Shown piece by piece: positions 38,430 through 49,245 of a stretch of 64,000 nucleotides of DNA. Source of the DNA: Paramoeba atlantica (Eukaryota > Discosea); assembly GCA_977017575.1 (NCBI GenBank), contig CDRNVI010000083.1, positions 62,001 through 126,000 on the forward strand. Reading direction: 5' to 3'. A program made the translations under genes and the position numbers. The notes beneath the pieces are model-generated. The model saw only the letters and a list, made by a program, of their open reading frames with translations, made no database searches and was not told the DNA's origin. How positions within the stretch are numbered: position 1 is the first letter of the stretch; the number at the start of each line of letters is the position of its first letter.

Positions 38430-38510
38430 GGGGGGGTATGTTATCCACCCCTGTTCACGATAACATACCCCCCGGTATGTTATCGCGTTACAGGTATGTT
38501 ATCCCGGGCC
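38430..38510. repeat. GGTATGTTATC word array with G/C runs
   Basis: Four copies of GGTATGTTATC or its complement lie between 38436 and 38502, around CCCCCC and GGGGGGG tracts. It resembles the other subterminal word arrays. Confidence 0.6.
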
Positions 38511-38689
38511 CCCGTTTACCTGGTTTCGACGAATAAAAATCCTTCCTTCGTGATTGCGAAGGCGGATTTCTATCGCAGAAACCAGGTCGTTGCGTTTTTC
38601 TTTTACGCTTTGGGAAATGTATAAAAAATGCAAAGTAAAACACATTTTTAAAAATAAACTAATAGAAATCGGAAAAAAGTGGTTCTGTG

Positions 38690-38740
38690 TAAGTCTGTGT
38701 GAATTCGTGTAGATCCGTGTAGGTTCGTGTAGTTTTTTTT
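38690..38740 (+). repeat. TCGTGTAGATCCGTGTAGG micro-array
   Basis: About four copies of (T)CGTGTAG(A/G)T form a short imperfect tandem. The surrounding 38511-38949 has no supported gene. Confidence 0.45.
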
Positions 38741-38949
38741 GGAACCCCAACCTAGCCCATCTGCAGACGCTCCTATGATCACCCGGTGGGGAGGGGGGGG
38801 GGCAGGGGGTACCCATCGGAATTGTTGAAAAACTAGTGATCTTGTCACTCAATTCGATTCATAAGTCTTTGTAAACAGTTTTTTCGAAAACTCACCTAAA
38901 ACGATATCGGACACGAAATCGGGCCACAAATCGGGCACGACGAATTAAC

Positions 38950-39395
38950 CTACGGTAGCGAGGGAGCAGTATCTCCCTCAATAGATAGTTTTAAAAAAGA
39001 AAAACATACTTTTTCTTCAGAAGCGATTTGCAAACCCAATTTGCCAGATTTTTTCAACTGGAAGTGCGGGATACGCAAGACCATAGAGGAAGGAGGAGGC
39101 GCAAGGCAAAAAGGAAGTAGGCTCCGCCTTCTGTCTTTTTGCCGCAACGACGATGACTTCCTAGCGTGGGAAGCCGTAAGGAGTCCTAGGAAACATGTTT
39201 TTACTATGTAACCCAGGGTAAAGTGGACGAGGGAGATACCAATAGTGTAGGTGCGGCAGTTTCACACAAGAAAAACGGTATCTCCCTTATAGCATGAAGA
39301 CAGGCGCCTAAAAAGGTGGAGATGCCGTTTTTCCTGTGGGAAACTGCCGCACCTACATTATTGGTATCTCCCTCGTCCACTTTACCCTGGTTTCA
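38950..39395 (-). mobile_element. Fold-back element family J
   Basis: Bases 39204-39393 form a hairpin with arms of about 80 bp beginning CCCAGGGTAAAGTGGACGAG. The adjoining 250 bp (to GTAGCGAGGGAGCAGTATCTCC at 38952) match the copy at 58248-58837 in the opposite orientation. It includes a segment with two inverted ...GGCTCCGCCTTCTG... motifs. No protein is encoded. Confidence 0.75.
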
Positions 39396-39881
39396 AGCGT
39401 AGGAAAACATGCGTACACGATTGTACACGAAACGGAATTGAGAAAATTCAATATTAAAAAGCCAATCCCACCAAACTCGACTACCTGAGCTTCGAGTCTT
39501 ATTGAATTGTACAAAATTTCCACACTCCAGTCATGATACAAATCATAAAGCGTTTTCTGGAACCAGATAACAAACCAAATGCTAATCTCAAATAGCTGGT
39601 TCGAACTCACTGCACTGCTAAAATTTCTTCTAGGATTCCCTGATGTGATGCTGCCATACGTGTGAGATACTCTAGCAATGCGTCACTCTTCAAAGCGAAA
39701 CACTCTTGTGCAATTTTGAACATTTAATTCTTCCGAACAAAACTTCTCTAGTCAAAATGCATAAAAACATCATAAAACATCATTCCGGTGAAGTGACACC
39801 TGAAGACAGCGCAAGAGCTAGGAACTTGCTAATGGGCTTCGACAAAAAATACCGAAGAAAATGTCGCACCATAGACAAAAG
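39396..39881. other. Intergenic, no recognised feature
   Basis: AT-rich sequence downstream of the large LRR gene; it probably includes that gene's 3' UTR. Confidence 0.45.
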
Positions 39882-42800
39882 TTAAGTGAGTGGAACTGTA
39901 AAGTAGGATAAAACTCCAACCACAACGAATAGAATGAGACAGAGTATTATCCCAACTCCACGAGCAAGCAAATGTGTGCGTGATACAGAGCTCTCGTTTC
40001 CATTTTTGTTATCTACCTTTGCTTTGTGTATTTTAGAAGTTTGTCCATTCCTTGTGGCCTCAGCTCGTGCCTTGTAACGCTCAAGTGCAGTGTTCTTACG
40101 AGTCCCCGTGATGGCTTCCTCCCCATACGCTGTTTCATAGTTGTATCTGGCATTGGGTAGAGGGTGAGACCAAATCAATCCAAGGTCGCTCACGTCTTCG
40201 TTTTGCTCTTCCGCACTGTTAAATGAATGTTCTGTATCGATCTCTACCCTTTGAGAGGTAGCCATGAAGGATGTAGAGTCGGCTTCTGCCCGCTCCTTTC
40301 TATCCACAGGAAAGACATCTTTAGGAGGTGAGGAAGCGCTATTCTCCGTCCACATTTGCGAGGACTCATCCAGATCTAAACTTTCCATCTCTTCTAATGT
40401 GTCGTCTTCGGTGCCATTGTACCCCGATGTCCAATCGCACGAGTCTTTCTCCATTTCACCCACCCCACGTGACCCATTAACATGTTTTTCCCCCGTTTCT
40501 TTCACATCGTTTTGACTCAGATCGAGATATCGCAACGTTGGGCGAATCGACGCCAGATGAAGAAGTTTCGAGAACCGATTCTTGTGCAAATCCAGCCTTT
40601 GTAGAGTGTCGGGAAGGTTCGCAAAGTCCACGACCCCACAAAAATCATTTCCCGAAGCCTCCAGCACATACAACCCCTTCCTGGTCAACCCCCGGAGATC
40701 GAGATCCCCGGTAAAATAGTTCCTGCTAAGATAAAGATACCGCAGACCCGGCCGTATCGGCTCAAGCCTCACCCTCCCCGTAAAATCATTATCCGAGACA
40801 TCCAACAACTCCAGCGACCACGGAAGCGCCTCCAACAAAAGCTCCCCCGTAAACCGGTTATGCGCCAAATTCAACCCCACCATCCCCTGCGGCAACCCCC
40901 CAAGATCCACCCCACCCCCATACCCATTATAACTCACATCCAGGACCTGTAAAAACCACGGCAGCTCCGTCAACCCGATCGCCTCCTCTTCCACAATCTC
41001 ATTATGACTGAGATCCACCCTCCGCACCCCCTCCGGCAGCACCTCCATCGGGAACCCGCGCTCCAGGCCGTTGTGACTCACATCCACCACCTCCAGCCCC
41101 CGGGGGAGCTCCCCCCACCGCAGCTCCCCGGAGAACTCATTGTGGCTGAGCTGCAGCACACGCAGCCAGCACGGCAGCGCGTGGAGCCGCAGAGTGCCGT
41201 AGAGCCGGTTGTGACTCATGTCTAACTCAGTGAGTGCTTCGGGGAGGAACCGCAGCTCGGGTTCACTGTCGAGGAGGTTGTGGCTGAGGTTGAGAGTGGT
41301 GAGAGAGGGGGGGAGGACGAGAAGGGCATCGGGGGGTAGTCTATCGAGTCGGTTGTGGCTGAGGTCCAGACATTGAAGACAAGGGGGGAGGGTGTGAAGG
41401 GATTCGGGGGGTAGGGGACCGTGGAGGCTGTTATGACTCAGATCGAGGACATGGAGAGAAGAGGGGAGGGTGTGGAGAGAGAGGGGACCGTGGAGGCTGT
41501 TATGACTCAGATCGAGGAGATGGAGAGCGGGGGGGAGGGGGGAGGGGAGGGTTCCGGAGAGAGCGTTGTGGGAGAGGTTGAGGGTGTGGAGGTCGGGGAG
41601 GGAGGAGGGAGGGGGGAGGGTGAGGGGACCGTGGAGGGTGTTGTGGGAGAGGTGGAGGGTGTGGAGGGGGGAGGGGGAGGAGGGGAGACGAAGTTCCCCG
41701 AAAAGGAGGTTGTGACGGACGTCGAGTTCGAGGAGCGCGGGGGGGAGTTTGTCGAGGAGCATAGGACCCTCCAGTTCGTTGTGAGCAAGAGATAGTTTTT
41801 GAAGCGACGATGGAAGTGCGTTCCAGTCAATCGAACCACAGAATTCGTTGTTGTTTAAGTAGAGTTCCGAGAGAAACTCGCAATGGGAAAGAGATTTCAT
41901 GTCCATGGGACCGGAGAATTGATTGTTTGCAAATGAAAGCGTCACGAGCGTGTTCGGTAAATCTTCTAGAGAAATGTCACCCGTGAGAAAGTTGTGCGAT
42001 AGGTCAATAATTTGTAAGGAACGAGGAAGCGTATCCATAGAAACGCCACCCATGACTTGATTATGATCAAGGAACACCTCTAGCAGCGAGCTTGGCCACG
42101 CATGGGAAGGAAGTAGTCCCCTAAACTTGTTGTCACCCAAATCAATTTTCTCAAGATTGGGGGGGAGAAAAATGAGATCGTGAAGAAAGCCCGTGAGTTG
42201 GTTGTTTCGGAGGGAAATTTCAATAAGGCATCGCGGAAGAGATTGAAATTGCACTGAACCATGTAACATATTTTTGCACAATCGAAGCGATCTAAGGGTG
42301 AGGGGAAAAGCTGTCCAATCCAGAGAACCATGAAGCTGTAGATCTCCCCAATCAATTGCTACAACCTGGCCCACGGGATCACCTCTGAAGCTATTTTTAT
42401 AACCGCTTTCTATATCGCCTGATAGGCATAAGTCAGATGACACATTCCTGGAAATATCGGGAGAGTGTGCACCTTCATGCGTGATTGAAGTATTTGTCAC
42501 CGGTTCTCTTGTACAGGGTTCACCACACTGCACACCGTACCAGTCACATGGGTGCGTGGTTGATTTCCAACTCCTATGCGGATTCTCTATATCCTTCAAA
42601 AGCAGTTGAAAACTAGATTGAAGCGACATTTGAGGGGTGATGCCCAACAGCTCTTCTAGCTCGCTGTCGTCCAAATCCGTATTCAGGGAGTGCACACAAT
42701 CCTCGGAAGAAATTCGTTGAGACGTTGCATGGGTAGTAGATTCTTGTCCTTTAAATGCAGAGGCCCTCGGTGTGGACACGTCTTCTGAGCAATATCCCTC

Positions 42801-42992
42801 CTCTTCATTTTTCGCAAGCGTTCCATTTAGATCACCTGTCCTCCGCAAGACGTCCACATCCGCTGCTTCAGAAGTAAATTTATATGTCTGTACACCAATG
42901 GAAGACTTTAGACGACCATGACGCGCTATGCAGGGAAACAGAACGTAAATATAGAGCAGGGGCAAGGCTAAAAGCACTTCATAAGCATACAT
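39882..42992 (-). CDS. LRR-9: large membrane-anchored LRR protein
   Basis: 1,036 residues from the ATG at 42992. An N-terminal hydrophobic segment (residues 6-22, VLLALPLLYIYVLFPCI) is followed by a polar region. The cap lies near residue 145 (C-D-W-Y-G-V-Q-C), about 25 LRRs of 22-24 residues fill residues 210-840, and an acidic Ser-rich stretch follows. A C-terminal transmembrane helix (GVGIILCLILFVVVGVLSYF) ends within a few residues of the terminus. It is the only LRR protein here with a clear anchor. The middle LRRs are coded by near-identical 69-bp units (41419-41520), i.e. recent repeat expansion. A surface receptor or adhesion role is inferred only from the architecture. Confidence 0.88.
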   Translation of the reverse strand: MYAYEVLLALPLLYIYVLFPCIARHGRLKSSIGVQTYKFTSEAADVDVLRRTGDLNGTLAKNEEEGYCSEDVSTPRASAFKGQESTTHATSQRISSEDCVHSLNTDLDDSELEELLGITPQMSLQSSFQLLLKDIENPHRSWKSTTHPCDWYGVQCGEPCTREPVTNTSITHEGAHSPDISRNVSSDLCLSGDIESGYKNSFRGDPVGQVVAIDWGDLQLHGSLDWTAFPLTLRSLRLCKNMLHGSVQFQSLPRCLIEISLRNNQLTGFLHDLIFLPPNLEKIDLGDNKFRGLLPSHAWPSSLLEVFLDHNQVMGGVSMDTLPRSLQIIDLSHNFLTGDISLEDLPNTLVTLSFANNQFSGPMDMKSLSHCEFLSELYLNNNEFCGSIDWNALPSSLQKLSLAHNELEGPMLLDKLPPALLELDVRHNLLFGELRLPSSPSPLHTLHLSHNTLHGPLTLPPPSSLPDLHTLNLSHNALSGTLPSPLPPALHLLDLSHNSLHGPLSLHTLPSSLHVLDLSHNSLHGPLPPESLHTLPPCLQCLDLSHNRLDRLPPDALLVLPPSLTTLNLSHNLLDSEPELRFLPEALTELDMSHNRLYGTLRLHALPCWLRVLQLSHNEFSGELRWGELPRGLEVVDVSHNGLERGFPMEVLPEGVRRVDLSHNEIVEEEAIGLTELPWFLQVLDVSYNGYGGGVDLGGLPQGMVGLNLAHNRFTGELLLEALPWSLELLDVSDNDFTGRVRLEPIRPGLRYLYLSRNYFTGDLDLRGLTRKGLYVLEASGNDFCGVVDFANLPDTLQRLDLHKNRFSKLLHLASIRPTLRYLDLSQNDVKETGEKHVNGSRGVGEMEKDSCDWTSGYNGTEDDTLEEMESLDLDESSQMWTENSASSPPKDVFPVDRKERAEADSTSFMATSQRVEIDTEHSFNSAEEQNEDVSDLGLIWSHPLPNARYNYETAYGEEAITGTRKNTALERYKARAEATRNGQTSKIHKAKVDNKNGNESSVSRTHLLARGVGIILCLILFVVVGVLSYFTVPLT

Positions 42993-43333
42993 TGAACGGA
43001 TAGCGAGTTGAATACTAAAATATAGGTAGTTTCGAAATACAAAAGGGAAAATAAATCCCGTGACAAAGTGTTAATAGAAAAGTGAAGCGTTCGTAATATT
43101 GCATGTCTTAAAATTGTAGGGCAGGATTTGCTAAAAAAGCAAAAACTCATGAATAGTAAGGTACAAAACAATAGTTTACGTCACTTTGCTCAACCATCTT
43201 GAAGTTCAGCATATAAATGTATATTATTCGAAACCACCAAAATAGATTTATCTTTCTTTTCCATCTTGCTTCTCCTTTCCTTATCTTACCCCCAAAACAC
43301 AACTTCACCCTTCATCCCACCACCCTCTTCCCT
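42993..43333. other. AT-rich spacer between LRR-9 and the RRM gene
   Basis: No gene or repeat seen. The part next to 43333 is the presumed 3' UTR of the RRM gene. Confidence 0.45.
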
Positions 43334-44158
43334 TCACGCCTGCATCCGCACCCACTTCTGGTAGTCCCGCACGTGCGCCATCCGTCTCTCCGCGCGCTCC
43401 GCCCTCTCCCCATCCCCCTCCTTGGTGCGCACCGACAGCCGCACCCGTACGTACCGCTCCAGCAGCTTCTTCCCGTCCAACCCCTCCACCGCCGCGGCCG
43501 CCGCGCCCGTACTCCCAAAGTACACGAACGCGTGCCCGCGGCGGTAGGTGCGTACCTTCTCCACCGCCCCGTACCGCTCGAACGCCTTCCCCAGCGCTGC
43601 CTTACCCACCGTGGCAGCACTCACGGGGGCGACAAACACACTGGTGCAGTACTCCCCCCGGGGGGTCGGGGGGAGGGCCTTGGCCGGGGAGAGGGAGAGC
43701 GGGGTGTGCCCCCCGCCGATCCCGGCCATCGGCCTGCGGTGGTGGGTGTCGATGGCGTGTCGCACGGCCGCGGGGGAGGTGAACCACACCAGGGCGTACT
43801 TCCCGCCGCGGCGACGGGAGGCGGCGATGGGGCCGCAGGAGGCGCGGAGGGCCGCGGTGAGGGTGTCGAGGCGGTCGTGGGGGGAGAGACCGGTGACGTA
43901 GACCCCGGAGGGGGTGGGGGGTTTGGACTTGGTGGTGGAGGTGGGGGGTGGGGGTTGTTTGGCCTTGGAGGGGGCGGGAGGGGGTGGTTTCACGGCTGCA
44001 CCGGATTTGGAACCCGCACCGGGTTTGGTGGAACCCGGTTTGTTGGAGGAAACAGGGGGTTTGGTTTTAGGGTTAGTGGGAGCAGGTGGGGTGGGTTTGG
44101 GTTTGGTCGAGGAGACGGTGCTCGACTTAGGGGGTGTTGGTTTCTTTCCTGAAGGCAT
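43334..44158 (-). CDS. Protein with two RRM RNA-binding domains
   Basis: 274 residues from the ATG at 44158. Residues 1-80 are Lys/Pro/Thr/Ser-rich and disordered. RRM1 starts with GVYVTGLSPHDRLDTL (RNP2 VYVTGL) and has YALVWFTS as RNP1. RRM2 has VFVAPVS as RNP2 and GHAFVYFGS as RNP1. An RNA-binding role is well supported, but the target is unknown. The gene is extremely GC-rich, with C runs on the coding strand. Its leader is pyrimidine-rich without an obvious AG. Confidence 0.88.
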   Translation of the reverse strand: MPSGKKPTPPKSSTVSSTKPKPTPPAPTNPKTKPPVSSNKPGSTKPGAGSKSGAAVKPPPPAPSKAKQPPPPTSTTKSKPPTPSGVYVTGLSPHDRLDTLTAALRASCGPIAASRRRGGKYALVWFTSPAAVRHAIDTHHRRPMAGIGGGHTPLSLSPAKALPPTPRGEYCTSVFVAPVSAATVGKAALGKAFERYGAVEKVRTYRRGHAFVYFGSTGAAAAAVEGLDGKKLLERYVRVRLSVRTKEGDGERAERAERRMAHVRDYQKWVRMQA

Positions 44159-45077
44159 AGATGGGGAGATGCGTGAGTTGAACGCGTAACGTAGTAGAAA
44201 AGAACTTTATGTTGAAATGGAATGTGATGTGTACAAATAACCCGGGGGTAATATTTAAATTCTAATTTACCGGTGAAACGGTTATTAAGGATAAAAGTAA
44301 TTAAGGCAGATCGAATTTTAAAATTAATTATTGTCTTAATTAAAGTTCCCTTAATTAAAGTGGCGCTAATAAAAGCCCAAAAAAGTTGTTATTCAAATAT
44401 TGTCTTTTGTAGCATAAATATCGCATTTCTGCTAAAAGAGTTCAATTTCTGATCATTTTTCGTGTTTTTCGAACTTTTCAAGATGAGCTTCGCCTGTTTC
44501 AACCAGTTCAACGTGTGAGAGAAAAGCCAAAACGATCATGTAAAGGAGAAGTCTGAGGCATAATCATGGAATTAATTTTTCCTAATTTAAATGTTAATAT
44601 GCAATTTAAAGATTAATCCGCACCCCGGGCTAGAATTGTGTACATGCGCAAATCTTGGGATATGGGAAAGCCCAAGAAAAAGAAAGCCCCCCCCGTCGTA
44701 GTGTTTTCAACTATGGAGAGCCACAGTTCTTATTCAATAACTACTTACTCAAGAAATACTGTATACTGTGAAACATTTCGTTTTGCCCTATGTACATGTA
44801 TCCCGTGAATGGGAAAAACCAGAAAACTCTTTCTGCTAGCGGGAAGTTAAATAAAAAGTTACGCCATATTTTACAGTTACCCATACGAATTAATGTACCC
44901 CCCAGTACAATAACTAGCTACAGGTACAATACGTAGCTACACGTGCAGCAAAAATTCCGAAAAAAAAAATTTGGCGACACTTCGCGGCGCCGTGGTTCCC
45001 TTTCGTAAACTGGTAATTTTGGGATGGAGTAAATACATATTTGACAGTGAGAAAATCGAAGTGGCCCATCATGGACT
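44159..45077. other. AT-rich intergenic with repeat relics
   Basis: It contains CCCGGGGGTAATATTTAAAT at 44240, a few TTAATTAAAGT words near 44335-44365, a CCCCCCC tract near 44690, and a family I word at 44891-44942. I see no gene. Confidence 0.5.
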
Positions 45078-45897
45078 TCATTCTCCCATAGTATCCCCGG
45101 AAAAAAGTGGAAGTTGCAGGGGGTCTATTCGCGGCACATCGCATTCAATCCACGCCGTAGGAACATATTTTAGAGTGCTTAAATATGCTAGAAAATAATT
45201 ATAGTGTAAACTCAATCGAAATGCTTTTGAATCCCCAGGAAGGTGACGGAGATCCACAACACCTGTCAATCGATTGCCATTAAGATTAAGCAACCTCAAC
45301 CCAGGGGGAAGCCTTGTAAGATCTACTGGCCCCTCAAATTTATTACCACGCAAAACTATTTTTATCATGGAGGAAGGAAGCTTTGTTAGATCGAGAGGCC
45401 CACTAAAGTTATTTGTACTTAAAAACAATTCAGTCATATTCGGTGGAAGTGTAGTCAGATCGACCGTCCGAACGTGATCATTTTCATACAATTGCTATAG
45501 TTAGAGTATGACTTAATGCAGCGGTAGGAAGTTGACCGCCGAACATTGAACTGAGGAAGGAATCACGTACTATCTTGACCACGTGACGTGGGCAGAACTC
45601 CCAAGTCAAATTTCCACAAGTTGCAGGAGCACTAAAAAGAATTTCTATTACCTTTTGCTCCTTGTCACATACGATACCCTCCCAGGAGCATACGGGAGAA
45701 GAGGCATTGTACCAACTCGCAGGAAGATTCTTCAAGTGTTGGGTAAAGAGTCGCACCTGATAATCATCTGAAGTGATTGCAGAAGTAGTTTTGGAGCTGT
45801 AGCATCGACGTTTCCTTGGAGGACCATTTGCTGTATCATCCGCGGCGTGCAACGTTAGAGCGCGAATGAACAAACCAATGATACAGATATGCGGCAT
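45078..45897 (-). pseudogene. LRR-10: LRR gene with a small deletion, paralogue of LRR-1
   Basis: The ATG at 45897 starts a leader (MPHICIIGLFIRALTLHAAD) and a cap with C-S-W-E-G-I-V-C. At about 45484-45510 the sequence is two bases shorter than LRR-1 (ATACAATTGCTATAGTTAGA against a longer stretch). The frame breaks there, and three to four further LRRs continue in another frame down to 45078. It is either a recent pseudogene or a base-calling error. Confidence 0.75.
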
Positions 45898-46251
45898 TTT
45901 ATCAAATAGACAATCGTACGATGAAGAGGTATTTTATTCAGGAAGAATATTCAACAATAAAAAGTGTAAATGCTGCTTTTCTAAAGCAACTCATGAGAAA
46001 TCGAAAGGTTCAAAAGGCGTGTGAATAACAAAAATTGAAATTCTCAATAGACTCAAAACAGTGGAGTAACAAAGCCTTAACCGGTATTGCATATTAAAAA
46101 ACTGGAATAGCACCACAGAAACCAGTGGTCCTATCCACAAGGTACATAATGTACAGAATCTCTCCTAAACACGTGGTGTGAATCCGTTGAACTGCGCCTG
46201 CCTCCATACTTTGTAGGCCCCCCCCATGAGCGAGCCCAAGCGTCCAGCACG
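45898..46251. other. Intergenic downstream of gamma-COP
   Basis: AT-rich, no recognised feature. Confidence 0.45.
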
Positions 46252-49245
46252 CTAGGCACTCTCAACGAACTCCTGCAGTAACACGAGACGCACGTCCTCC
46301 TGCACAGAACATCTCAGACGCACGTTCAGGGACACACCCTGGCGTGTCGACTCTACCTGAATACGAAGATAGAGGGGGTAGTGTCCCGTGCCATCTGGAC
46401 CCATCAACTCCCCGGAGTAGACCAAAACCGCCCGCTGTGGGGGAGAGCGACTCGGTTTCCCTTGTCCCCCGTCCTGTTGTCTCGTGATGGCGTCATCCCA
46501 CACACAGTGGAGGCCGGAGACCATCCCGGTGAGGGCGTTACACACTTCGTTCAGTCCCCCTTCTCCGGAGTACCCCGGAAGTCGATAATTTCCCATCGAT
46601 TCAGGGAGGTGATCTAAGGGAAAGACGGTGCCATCGGCAGCCCATGTGGCCGCGACGGCTCGATCCGTCTCAGATGACGCAGCGGGACGTACGTAGTCCC
46701 ATGTGGTGAGCTCCGCAGCTTCCAGGGCGTAGTCATCTGTGGTGCCGTGGCCTACAGGGAAGTCCCCTGTTTCCTCAGCCTCAGCGAGACCAAAGGAGAG
46801 CTTGTGACTAAGAAGACCCACACAGAGCGCTCCCGCAGGTTTGCGCAGCACCACGTGGACGTGGCGTATCTGCCCGGGTGGGATAAACGGGGTAGGGTAA
46901 GTTTGCTTCACAAGGACTGAGGGGTTAATCTCGTGTACGTCAACCTCCACATTTACGGTAGTGAGCGCAACAGCCTCCATTGTGTTTTGAATTTGATACT
47001 GCAGTACTACGGTGTCGGTGTAAAGAAGAAACACGAGGTGGACGACGTACTCCGTATCTTGCTCAGTAAGCGCCTGGCTTTTGGACACCGCGAAAGGGGC
47101 GCCTAGGTGCTCAAAGCACTCATGTTCAAGAATGACGCTAGGTAGCTTATTAGTGGGCAAGGATGGCTCCGAAACGGCTTGGGGGCCATTCGAAAAATTA
47201 TTCGACCGGTAAGCAGCATCGCCAGTTTTCTCATTGGCTGTGCCAAGCTCTGTACCCGACAGTTCACTGCTGCTGCAAAAACTCACAAAACTTTGTTTGC
47301 TTTCGCACCATCCCAAAACTTGTGCGGTCACGGATTGATCGCACTGACGCAGCAAGTGCAAATACAGCGTAGCACGACTTCGACATTCTGTGTCTGTTTC
47401 ATTTTGAAGCACCGCTTCATAACAGGACGTCACAAGAGATCGTGCGGACTCACATACAAACGCTATTTTGGCCAGTGCCGTGAGCGAGGCGGCGCGCACG
47501 CTGGGTACACACAGTACCAGGCAACTCATAAGGGTAGGGACAAGCCGTGTGGGAGTCTGCGTACGAGACCCTACTAATCCGATGGCGAAAACGGCACGAA
47601 TTTCCAACCCTGGTGCCGTGCTTTCGTCCAGTACTGTACAAAAAAGGCTTAGGAGCGGCGCTCTCCAGTGTGACACCCTATCTGCAATGCACCTAAGTTG
47701 GTCGAGGAGCTCACACTGCAGGCGGCAAAGCAGTGGGGATGGGTTGGATACTTTCAATATTTCCCGGAAGACGTCATGTGTGGGAGTGTGGACGACGGAA
47801 GAACGGAAACATAGTTCCTTTACCGAATACAAGAGCTCACGCTTGGTATCCTCGCCTACGTGATCGGATAGCATCAAACACGGAAGTGCGCTCAAGACCT
47901 CGTACCCAAGATCCTCCGCCTGAGGAAGACGTAGAAGAATTTTCAGAGCCATGGCGACCTGTGAGGCGTCTGCACCTTCTATTTCCTCCCCGTCTTGGAT
48001 GGAGCTCACCAAAATGTGCTGCAATTCGTGACGACACCCACTGACGCATCCCGGGTGAGCCCGCGAGAGTTGGTCGATCACCGACAGCGCTGTACTCTGC
48101 CACACAACATTCGGTGACACCAAATACGACTGCAGTGTCGTCACCACCATTTCAGCCTCCACAATCTCGGGAATACCACACATCGTCATCGCCGCCTCCA
48201 TCACCACCACACCCTCCGGATGCCCCAGCGCCCCCCGAATAAACCCCACCACCTCACTCGGGGGTTGTCCCCCATACCGAGGCCTGGACCCCCCACCCCC
48301 CTCCCTTCCCCGCCCCCCGTAACACCGCCCACACTGCCGCAGCAGCGCACACACCCCCAGCGGTGACCTCACCCGCCCCCCCTCCTGCTGAACCAGCCGT
48401 GCCAGGTCATAGTACCCCGGGGGGGAGTGCTCCCTCCCCTGGGCCTCCCCCCCACTTCTGTTCTTCTTCTTCCCTCCCCCCTTCCCCTGTGCCCCTTCGG
48501 CTGCCCTGTGCTCCCCTCGCTGCGGCCCCGTGCCGCGCAGCAGGACGACCAGGGCGTGGTGCTGGACGCTGGGGTGGGCACTCCGCAGGGCCCCCCGGAG
48601 CTCGTGGGCGCAGGCGCCGGTGAGCTCGGGGGCGCGGGGGAGCAGGTGGAGGCCCACGCGGAGGGCGGCGCACGCGACCGCGGGGGAGGGGTCCGCGAGG
48701 GCGCGCTGGAGGACCCGACGCATCGGGGGGGAGAGGAGCACGGAGGGCTCGCGGAGACAGAGCGCGCCCCAGGTGCGTAGGGCGTGGGGGGGGAGGGGGG
48801 AGGGCTCGGGGGATTGGATGTCCCGGATAAGGGGGTTGGTGGCGGTGAGGAGGGCGGAGGAGGCGGTGGGGCTGGTGAGGGGGCTGTGGGTGCTGAGCTG
48901 TTGGAGGACAAGGTAGAGGAGACGACGGAGCCAAGGGGCGTGTTGGATTTGAAACAGTTTGGTGACGCCAATGGCAAGTTCCGTGGCCTCGGTCTCGGTT
49001 AGGGTTTCTCCCGGATGGTGCAGTAAGTACAGGAGGTGGAGTAGCACGGCGTGGCATTCATGAGGATCGGGACGTTGAGAGGAGAAAATGCGGCATTGCA
49101 AGATGACGGCCGTTTTTTCTATGCCTTTGAAAGGGTTTAATACGATACGTGAAGCATCGTTTTTTTCATCGCAATCATTGCTAAGAGGAGGTTTCAGGTC
49201 AAGTAAGTCCATTAATGCCGTGTCCAGCCCACGTGGTTCTTCCAT
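46252..49245 (-). CDS. COPG: Coatomer subunit gamma (COPI coat)
   Basis: 997 residues from the ATG at 49245 (MEEPRGLDTALMDL), chosen because the family starts close to here; a further 22 in-frame codons upstream are AT-rich. The N-terminal adaptin-like alpha-solenoid includes the E-A-T-E-L-A-x-x-V-T-K-L-F-Q segment and L-R-R-L-L-Y-L-V-L-Q-Q-L. A beta-sandwich appendage with LRCSVQEDVRLVLLQEF forms the C-terminus. Gamma-COP is part of the COPI coat for Golgi-to-ER transport. A Gly/Arg/Ser-rich insertion near residues 240-330 is not typical of the family. Composition is GC-rich, peaking at 48300-48900. Confidence 0.93.
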   Translation of the reverse strand: MEEPRGLDTALMDLLDLKPPLSNDCDEKNDASRIVLNPFKGIEKTAVILQCRIFSSQRPDPHECHAVLLHLLYLLHHPGETLTETEATELAIGVTKLFQIQHAPWLRRLLYLVLQQLSTHSPLTSPTASSALLTATNPLIRDIQSPEPSPLPPHALRTWGALCLREPSVLLSPPMRRVLQRALADPSPAVACAALRVGLHLLPRAPELTGACAHELRGALRSAHPSVQHHALVVLLRGTGPQRGEHRAAEGAQGKGGGKKKNRSGGEAQGREHSPPGYYDLARLVQQEGGRVRSPLGVCALLRQCGRCYGGRGREGGGGSRPRYGGQPPSEVVGFIRGALGHPEGVVVMEAAMTMCGIPEIVEAEMVVTTLQSYLVSPNVVWQSTALSVIDQLSRAHPGCVSGCRHELQHILVSSIQDGEEIEGADASQVAMALKILLRLPQAEDLGYEVLSALPCLMLSDHVGEDTKRELLYSVKELCFRSSVVHTPTHDVFREILKVSNPSPLLCRLQCELLDQLRCIADRVSHWRAPLLSLFCTVLDESTAPGLEIRAVFAIGLVGSRTQTPTRLVPTLMSCLVLCVPSVRAASLTALAKIAFVCESARSLVTSCYEAVLQNETDTECRSRATLYLHLLRQCDQSVTAQVLGWCESKQSFVSFCSSSELSGTELGTANEKTGDAAYRSNNFSNGPQAVSEPSLPTNKLPSVILEHECFEHLGAPFAVSKSQALTEQDTEYVVHLVFLLYTDTVVLQYQIQNTMEAVALTTVNVEVDVHEINPSVLVKQTYPTPFIPPGQIRHVHVVLRKPAGALCVGLLSHKLSFGLAEAEETGDFPVGHGTTDDYALEAAELTTWDYVRPAASSETDRAVAATWAADGTVFPLDHLPESMGNYRLPGYSGEGGLNEVCNALTGMVSGLHCVWDDAITRQQDGGQGKPSRSPPQRAVLVYSGELMGPDGTGHYPLYLRIQVESTRQGVSLNVRLRCSVQEDVRLVLLQEFVESA

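Noticed and set aside
48363-49057. Long plus- and minus-strand open frames opposite gamma-COP, and similar ones opposite UTP14, LRR-2, RRM and PHB2
   Set aside because: They follow from the extreme GC content of the true genes. They have no domain and only low-complexity Pro/Arg/Gly composition.
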